A program made the translations under genes and the position numbers. A DNA stretch of 64,000 nucleotides from Butyrivibrio sp. (GTDB lineage: Bacteria > Bacillota > Clostridia > Lachnospirales > Lachnospiraceae), in NCBI GenBank assembly GCA_016291375.1, contig JAEEXE010000009.1, positions 1 through 64,000 on the forward strand, in the 5' to 3' direction. The notes under the pieces were generated by a model, which saw only the letters and a program-made list of their open reading frames with translations, was not told the origin of the DNA and made no database searches. Positions 58,344 through 64,000 of this stretch are shown here, piece by piece (the stretch's first letter is position 1; each line of letters starts with the position of its first letter).

Positions 58344-59957
58344 ATGGCTGTAAAGTATATTTTTGTGACAGGTGGTGTCGTATCAGGACTCGGCAAGGGA
58401 ATCACCGCTGCTTCACTGGGAAGACTGTTGAAGGCTCGCGGATACAAGGTTACCATGCAGAAGTTTGATCCCTACATCAATATCGATCCCGGAACGATGA
58501 ACCCTGTTCAGCACGGTGAGGTTTTCGTAACTGAAGACGGCACTGAGACTGACCTTGACCTTGGTCACTATGAGAGATTTATTGACGAGAATCTTGATAA
58601 AAATTCTAACGTTACAACCGGTAAGATTTACTGGTCTGTTCTTCAGAAGGAGCGCCGCGGCGACTATGGCGGACGCACAGTACAGGTTATTCCTCACATC
58701 ACAAATGAGATCAAGAGTAAGTTCTACAGGAACTTTACTGATGATGAGACACATATTGCCATCATAGAGGTGGGCGGAACAGTCGGTGATATCGAGAGTC
58801 AGCCTTTCCTTGAGGCAATCAGACAGTTCCAGCATGAGGTGGGTCGTGATAATGCGATGCTCATCCTTGTTTCACTTATTCCTTACCTCAGAGTTTCTCA
58901 GGAGATCAAGACTAAGCCCACACAGTCTGCAGTTAAGACTATGCAGGGAATGGGTCTTCAGCCCGATGTTATTGTTTGCCGTTCAGAGATTGCTCTTGAC
59001 CAGGATACCAAGGACAAGATCGCTCTTTTCTGTAATGTGCCCAGCAACCACGTTCTTCAGAACCTTGATCTTGAGTACCTCTACGAAGCTCCTCTTGCAA
59101 TGGAAAAAGAGCATTTGGCTCATGTTGCATGTGAGTGCTTAAAGCTCGATTGTCCTGAGCCCGATCTTACAGATTGGAAAGCTATGGTTGACACTCTTTA
59201 TTCTCTCAGCCATGAGGTCAAGATTGCTCTTGTAGGTAAGTACACTCAGCTTCATGATGCATATATCAGTGTTGTTGAAGCTCTTAAGCACGGCGGTATT
59301 TCCAATCAGGCTGCTGTTGATATTAAATGGGTTGATTCAGAAGAAGTTACAGAGGACAATGTTGCATCTATTCTTTCTGATGTTGACGGTATCCTTGTTC
59401 CCGGTGGTTTCGGCGATCGTGGTATTGAGGGTATGATCCACGCGATCAAGTATGCTCGTGAGAACAATGTTCCTTACCTTGGTCTTTGCCTTGGTATGCA
59501 GCTTGCTATTATTGAATTTGCCAGAAATGTTATTGGTTACAAGGATGCTCATTCAATTGAGTTTGATCCCAACACAACACATCCTATGATAGCTCTTTTG
59601 CCTGACCAGAATGGTGTTGAGGATATCGGCGGAACACTTCGTCTTGGATCTTATCCTTGCGTTCTTGATAAGGATTCTAAGGCGTACAAGCTCTTTGGTT
59701 CTACTGATATCACTGAGCGTCATCGTCATAGATATGAGGTTAACAACGATTACAGAAACGTACTTGTTTCCAATGGTATGAAGCTCTGTGGTATGTCACC
59801 TGATGGTAGGATTGTTGAGATGATCGAGCTTCCTTCCAACAGTTTCCACATGGCTACACAGGCTCATCCGGAGCTTAAGTCTCGTCCCAACAGGCCTCAT
59901 CCTCTTTTCTCAGGATTTGTTAAGGCTTCTCTTGAGCACGAGAAGAGCCGCAAATAA
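58344..59957 (+). CDS. pyrG: CTP synthase
   Basis: [51 protein letters not shown]; GATase motif [19 protein letters not shown]. Confidence 0.98.
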   Translation: MAVKYIFVTGGVVSGLGKGITAASLGRLLKARGYKVTMQKFDPYINIDPGTMNPVQHGEVFVTEDGTETDLDLGHYERFIDENLDKNSNVTTGKIYWSVLQKERRGDYGGRTVQVIPHITNEIKSKFYRNFTDDETHIAIIEVGGTVGDIESQPFLEAIRQFQHEVGRDNAMLILVSLIPYLRVSQEIKTKPTQSAVKTMQGMGLQPDVIVCRSEIALDQDTKDKIALFCNVPSNHVLQNLDLEYLYEAPLAMEKEHLAHVACECLKLDCPEPDLTDWKAMVDTLYSLSHEVKIALVGKYTQLHDAYISVVEALKHGGISNQAAVDIKWVDSEEVTEDNVASILSDVDGILVPGGFGDRGIEGMIHAIKYARENNVPYLGLCLGMQLAIIEFARNVIGYKDAHSIEFDPNTTHPMIALLPDQNGVEDIGGTLRLGSYPCVLDKDSKAYKLFGSTDITERHRHRYEVNNDYRNVLVSNGMKLCGMSPDGRIVEMIELPSNSFHMATQAHPELKSRPNRPHPLFSGFVKASLEHEKSRK

Positions 59958-59998
59958 TATTCCATATCGGATAATAATTTCTTATGATATATAAAATC

Positions 59999-60040
59999 AG
60001 AGCAGCCAACGCTTCATTCATGTCGTCAGCTGCTCTTTTT
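59999..60040 (+). terminator. Intrinsic terminator of pyrG
   Basis: AGAGCAGC...GCTGCTCTTTTT. Confidence 0.7.
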
Positions 60041-60105
60041 ATATGGCGCACCAAGTGGTAGGTGCTTTCATATTTCTATTTTTCTTTTTAATGCTATTCT
60101 TGGCG

Positions 60106-60942
60106 TTATCCCTTAACGGATCCCGCTGTAATTCCCGCTACAAAGTATTTCTGTAAGGAGAGGAATACTACGAGGACAGGAATCAATGACAATACCGAAG
60201 CCGCCATAATCAGTCCGTACTCGGCCGAGTATTGTGATATGAACATTTTGAGTCCTATCTGCAGTGTCTTCTTTGATTCAGTCGTAAGGTAAATGAGAGG
60301 TCCCAGGAAATCATTCCAGGTGTTTACGAACGTGAATATTATAAGTGTAGATATGGCAGGCTTAGAGAGGGGAAGCATTATCTTTAGGTAGATTCCGTAC
60401 TCCGTCATTCCGTCTATTCTCGCCGCTTCGCAGAGTGAATCTGATATTCCTTCATAGAACTGTCTCATAAGGAATACTCCGAATGCGGAGAATGCCTGCA
60501 ATATGATTATGGCAAGGTGGGTATCCGCAAGTCCCAGCTTTCTCATGAACATAAACTGGGGAACCATGTACACCTGCCAAGGCACTGCTATTGTTGCGAT
60601 GTATGCAAGGAAGAGTATGTTTCTTCCTTTAAACTGTAATTTTGCAAAAGCATATGCTGCAAAGCTTGAAGTAAATAACTGTAAGCAGGTTACTATGAGT
60701 GTTAGCTTTACCGTGTTGAGCGTAAATTTGGAAAGAGGTATCTTGGTCCAAATATCCACATAATTCTTCCATCTGGGCTCCGTGGGAATCCACTGGAAAG
60801 GAATCACGAATACATCCTTATTGAACTTAAGGGATGCTGATATCATCCACGCAAATGGCACGAGCATCATGAGCGCCAGAAAGATAAGAATCGCATACAC
60901 CAAGCCGTTTTTAATTATTCTGTTTGTCTTTTTGCTTTCCAA
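60106..60942 (-). CDS. Carbohydrate ABC transporter permease (MalG-type)
   Basis: EAARIDGMTEYGIYLKIMLPLSKPAISTLIIFTFVNTWNDFLGPL. Confidence 0.94.
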   Translation of the reverse strand: MESKKTNRIIKNGLVYAILIFLALMMLVPFAWMISASLKFNKDVFVIPFQWIPTEPRWKNYVDIWTKIPLSKFTLNTVKLTLIVTCLQLFTSSFAAYAFAKLQFKGRNILFLAYIATIAVPWQVYMVPQFMFMRKLGLADTHLAIIILQAFSAFGVFLMRQFYEGISDSLCEAARIDGMTEYGIYLKIMLPLSKPAISTLIIFTFVNTWNDFLGPLIYLTTESKKTLQIGLKMFISQYSAEYGLIMAASVLSLIPVLVVFLSLQKYFVAGITAGSVKG

Positions 60943-60957
60943 TCGTCCATCCTCCCG

Positions 60958-61848
60958 TCAATCATTTGCGTAGTTCTTTTCACCCCTAAACTGGATGATA
61001 GTGATAGCAAGAACTATGGCAAAGAGTACAAGTGCAGCCGCGGAGGCTTTACCAAGTTTCCAATTTCGGAAAGCTTCTTCGTAGATGTAGTATACAAGCA
61101 CCATGGCGCTCTTTCCAACCACACCGTTGGAACCGCCGGCAAGCATGTAGACGATGTCGTACACCTTGAAGCAGTTGATAGTCAGCATGATACTGACGAA
61201 AAATGTGGTCGGCTTTAGCTGCGGAATCGTGATGTGAACAAACTGCTTCCACGCCCCTGCTCCGTCAAGTGATGCCGCTTCGTAGAGATCTTCACTGATC
61301 CCCTGTAATCCCGCAAGATATATCACCATGTAATATCCCATGTTTTTCCATACAGAAAACATGATGATGGTGAGCATAACCGTGCCGGATGATGCAGCCC
61401 ACTTTAGTGGCTGAGCATGAAATACATTCATGAGCAGCTGGTTCATGATTCCGCCCTTAGCCGGTGTAAAGAGCATGTTCCACACTGCTGCAACTGCTAC
61501 AAGTGATGCAACATAAGGGAAGAATATAACTGTTCTAAAGAAGTTTCTTCCTTTTATCTTCTGATTGAGCAGAATCGCAAGTCCCAGGGCTATTATCAGG
61601 GTGAAGGGAACAGTAAATAAACTGTACACTATCGTGTTAACCAGGGATGATGTGAATCTGTCTTCTTTGAATAGCTCTATAAAATTGCCAATGCCCACAA
61701 ACTTCATGGGGTTGTTGCCATCCCACTCTGCAAAAGCCATTACAAGTGCAAGTATAATGGGCCCCAGAGTGAATATGGCAAATCCCAAAAAGTTAGGCGC
61801 TATAAATGAATAAGCAACAAGGTTTCTTTTAAACTGCCTTTTTCTCAT
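60958..61848 (-). CDS. Carbohydrate ABC transporter permease (MalF/UgpA-type)
   Basis: YEAASLDGAGAWKQFVHITIPQLKPTTFFVSIM. Confidence 0.94.
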   Translation of the reverse strand: MRKRQFKRNLVAYSFIAPNFLGFAIFTLGPIILALVMAFAEWDGNNPMKFVGIGNFIELFKEDRFTSSLVNTIVYSLFTVPFTLIIALGLAILLNQKIKGRNFFRTVIFFPYVASLVAVAAVWNMLFTPAKGGIMNQLLMNVFHAQPLKWAASSGTVMLTIIMFSVWKNMGYYMVIYLAGLQGISEDLYEAASLDGAGAWKQFVHITIPQLKPTTFFVSIMLTINCFKVYDIVYMLAGGSNGVVGKSAMVLVYYIYEEAFRNWKLGKASAAALVLFAIVLAITIIQFRGEKNYAND

Positions 61849-61880
61849 AGTTGTAATTCAAGTGCCTTCCTACTGCTTGT

Positions 61881-63239
61881 TTACTGTCCGATGATTGCCT
61901 GAACGCCTTCGTTCATAGCTGCGATGGCATCATCAACACTGATTTCTTCGTTCATGATAAGGTCGTGCTGTTCGTTAAGAACTGCCTCAATCTCAGATGA
62001 CTTGTCATTTGCAGGCATCTCAAGATATGTATGGCTTGTTACAAGTGCTTCCTTTGAAGCCTCGTCTGTAGGGAATCCTTCCATTCCTGCAATAAGGTCT
62101 ACGATCTTGTCGTTGGTCATTGCAGGGATGTTACCTGTTGAAGCCATAACTTCCGCGCCCTTTTCTCCGCTTACGAACTTAACGAAGTCCCAAGCTACGT
62201 CTTTGTTAGGTGCTGTTGTAGGGATTGCAAGTGCTGTAATAGTAGAAAGTGTTGATCCGGGCTCTACGCCTTCTGCATGAGGATACTTAACCATTCCCCA
62301 GTTTGTGCAGTCTGTGTATTCGCCTTCTTTGATCTTACTTATAAGAGTTGCGATGAACCATGATCCCATGTTCATTGTAGCTACATTACCCTGCGCAAAT
62401 GCTGCTGAGTAGTGAAGTCCCTGGGTCTTAAGAGTTGCATAGTCCATGCAAACGCCGTCTTTTTGCTGAGCAAGTACCATCTCATAGTAAGGCTTTGTGA
62501 ACTCATACTTGCCGTCTACGATTGTGTTCTTTCCATCAAGGATACCATCGAGCTGGATGGTTGATCTCCATGTGTGATAGTGTGAGCCATATACTTCTGC
62601 TCCGGGTGTTGTATCTGTAACCTTTCTGCAGAGTTCATCATACTGTTTCCAAGTCATATCGTTTGTAGGGTAGTCAACGCCTGCCTTATCAAAGATATCC
62701 TTGTTGTAATAAACCACCCAGATATCTGAACGGAAAGGAAGCTCGTAGAGCTGTCCGTCAATAGTTACCTGGTCTGTTACTCCGTTATAAAGTGAAAGGT
62801 CAATTCCGTCATTTTTGATAAGATCTCCAAGGGGCTCAAGAACTCCCTTGTTTACAAGTGTCACATAGCCGGGAACATCCTTAACTGTTACAACATCAAA
62901 GTCTGAACCTGAGCCTGAAAGCTGTGTTCCGAGAACTGTGCTGTAATCTGTTGATCCAAGGTCTACCATCTCGATAGTTACATTGGGATGCTCTGCTGTG
63001 TAAGCATCGATAAGCGGCTGGTAGTACACTGTGCTTGACACATCCCAAAGAGCCCACTTAAGTGTAACAGGTGCCTCGTCAGTTGCGCCCTGCGCGTCAT
63101 CTTTCTGCTCCTGTCCTGCATCAGCAGTCTGGGTCTGTGCCTCTGCTTTGTTTGATGTAGAAGCTGCATTTCCGCATCCTGTTATGCCGGCTATTACCAA
63201 TGAAACAGCAAGCAATGAACTTAAAATTCTTTTTCTCAT
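61881..63239 (-). CDS. Extracellular sugar-binding lipoprotein
   Basis: Lipobox VIAGITGCGNAAS; DAYTAEHPNVTIEMVDLGS; LPFRSDIWVVYYNKDIFDKAGVDYP. Confidence 0.94.
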   Translation of the reverse strand: MRKRILSSLLAVSLVIAGITGCGNAASTSNKAEAQTQTADAGQEQKDDAQGATDEAPVTLKWALWDVSSTVYYQPLIDAYTAEHPNVTIEMVDLGSTDYSTVLGTQLSGSGSDFDVVTVKDVPGYVTLVNKGVLEPLGDLIKNDGIDLSLYNGVTDQVTIDGQLYELPFRSDIWVVYYNKDIFDKAGVDYPTNDMTWKQYDELCRKVTDTTPGAEVYGSHYHTWRSTIQLDGILDGKNTIVDGKYEFTKPYYEMVLAQQKDGVCMDYATLKTQGLHYSAAFAQGNVATMNMGSWFIATLISKIKEGEYTDCTNWGMVKYPHAEGVEPGSTLSTITALAIPTTAPNKDVAWDFVKFVSGEKGAEVMASTGNIPAMTNDKIVDLIAGMEGFPTDEASKEALVTSHTYLEMPANDKSSEIEAVLNEQHDLIMNEEISVDDAIAAMNEGVQAIIGQ

Positions 63240-63262
63240 GTATTGCCTCCCTTTTTAATATA

Positions 63263-63283
63263 TGTCATACCCCATGTATGACA
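63263..63283. promoter_or_regulatory. 8-bp inverted repeat TGTCATAC-CCCAT-GTATGACA upstream of the sugar-binding gene
   Basis: Perfect arms, 24-44 nt upstream of the ATG at 63239. Confidence 0.6.
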
Positions 63284-63389
63284 CCTTCTTGTAATTGATA
63301 TTTTATCCGCATGACAGAATGATAAGAATGCAATATTTTATTTTCTTTTTTGCCAAAAAATATACTATTTTATCTAAAATATGCTTTTT

Positions 63390-64000
63390 TTACATATTAC
63401 TTTTACTCTGTATGTATTCACGCGGACTGTGACCGTCTACTTTTTTGAATACTTTGGAAAAATAGTATGCAGACTCAAATCCAAGTGCATCGGCAACTTC
63501 GTATATTTTCATATCTCCAGAAAGGAGCATTTCTTTGGCTTTTTCAATCTTCTTGGTATAAACATATTCAGAAAAACCGGTCTCCGTCGTCTTCTTAAAA
63601 AGAACTGACAGATAAGCTGCCGAAAGGCCAAAGACTTCCGCAACTTCATTAAGCTGTACTTTGCCGTTAAGATTGTTGTCAATGTATTCCTGAATTGTCT
63701 GGATGAGCTTGTCTTTACCGGATCTTCTGTTACTTCCAACGATATGGCTAAAAAGTCTTATTGGCTTTTCAGCATCTGCTGCCGCCTGCGCAGTTTTGGA
63801 TTCGTCAAAAGATACAGCTATATCCTCAGGGGTTGTAACTGTCGAACCAACTCCAAAAGTCAAAGTTGTCTTGAAATATCCCGATATCATTGTCCTTGCT
63901 GTCTCAAGGGACTCTGTTATCTTGTCCATTGTCCCCGCAACAGGAACATCTTCTGAGAAAAAGAAGACAACAGCAAAGTGTTTAAGATCAATTGAAACCA
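63390..64000 (-). CDS. AraC-type (YesN-like) regulator, N-terminus outside the window
   Basis: The frame stays open upstream of the called ATG to the edge (VSIDLKHFAVVFFSEDVPVAGTMDKITESLE...); AraC HTH NEVAEVFGLSAAYLSVLFKKTTETGFSEYVYTKKIEKAKEMLL...GFESAYYFSKVFKKVDGHSPREY. Confidence 0.9.
   Translation of the reverse strand, partial: VSIDLKHFAVVFFFSEDVPVAGTMDKITESLETARTMISGYFKTTLTFGVGSTVTTPEDIAVSFDESKTAQAAADAEKPIRLFSHIVGSNRRSGKDKLIQTIQEYIDNNLNGKVQLNEVAEVFGLSAAYLSVLFKKTTETGFSEYVYTKKIEKAKEMLLSGDMKIYEVADALGFESAYYFSKVFKKVDGHSPREYIQSKSNM

Noticed and set aside
1-64000. CRISPR arrays, tRNA, rRNA, riboswitch-like leaders
   Set aside because: No regularly spaced repeats, no tRNA cloverleaf ends or rRNA motifs noticed in the few intergenic gaps; a dedicated scan was not possible.

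Overview
The window is low-GC, Firmicutes-like DNA; gene content and order suggest Lachnospiraceae/Clostridia, which is inference. Nearly all genes lie on the minus strand. (1) ~1-14.8 kb is core genome: pflB (cut by the left edge and absent from the ORF track), pflA, an FNR-like regulator, a NUDIX hydrolase, a Na/Pi transporter, a GNAT, then a crh-like/whiA/rapZ/murB/ROK/hprK/uvrC block. A perfect FNR box (TTGATTAGAATCAA) lies upstream of pflB. (2) ~14.8-55.6 kb is a large accessory region built around a divergent type VII secretion system (T7SSb-like). It has an EssC ATPase, a YukD-like protein, a WXG100 protein with a YxxxD tail, a CpaE/ParA-like ATPase, two FHA proteins (one fused to an HtrA-like domain whose catalytic His and Ser are both Asn), and a giant Ig-like-repeat membrane protein. 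Two cassettes of the form small helical protein / WXG-like protein / LXG-like effector follow. A signal-peptide-bearing paralog of the effector C-terminal region lies next to the second. On the same strand, further downstream, are putative lipoproteins, two TIR-TM-beta-propeller proteins with identical first 126 residues, a zinc-ribbon-TM-propeller protein, and a Ser/Thr kinase plus PP2C phosphatase. No canonical EsaA/EssA/EssB is recognisable. (3) ~55.9-64 kb is ftsH, pyrG (+ strand), and a carbohydrate ABC transporter with an AraC-type regulator cut by the right edge. I saw no tRNA, rRNA or CRISPR. The best candidate for an undescribed system is the kinase/phosphatase/FHA-wired T7SS with glycine-rich LXG-like effectors and the associated TIR-propeller proteins.
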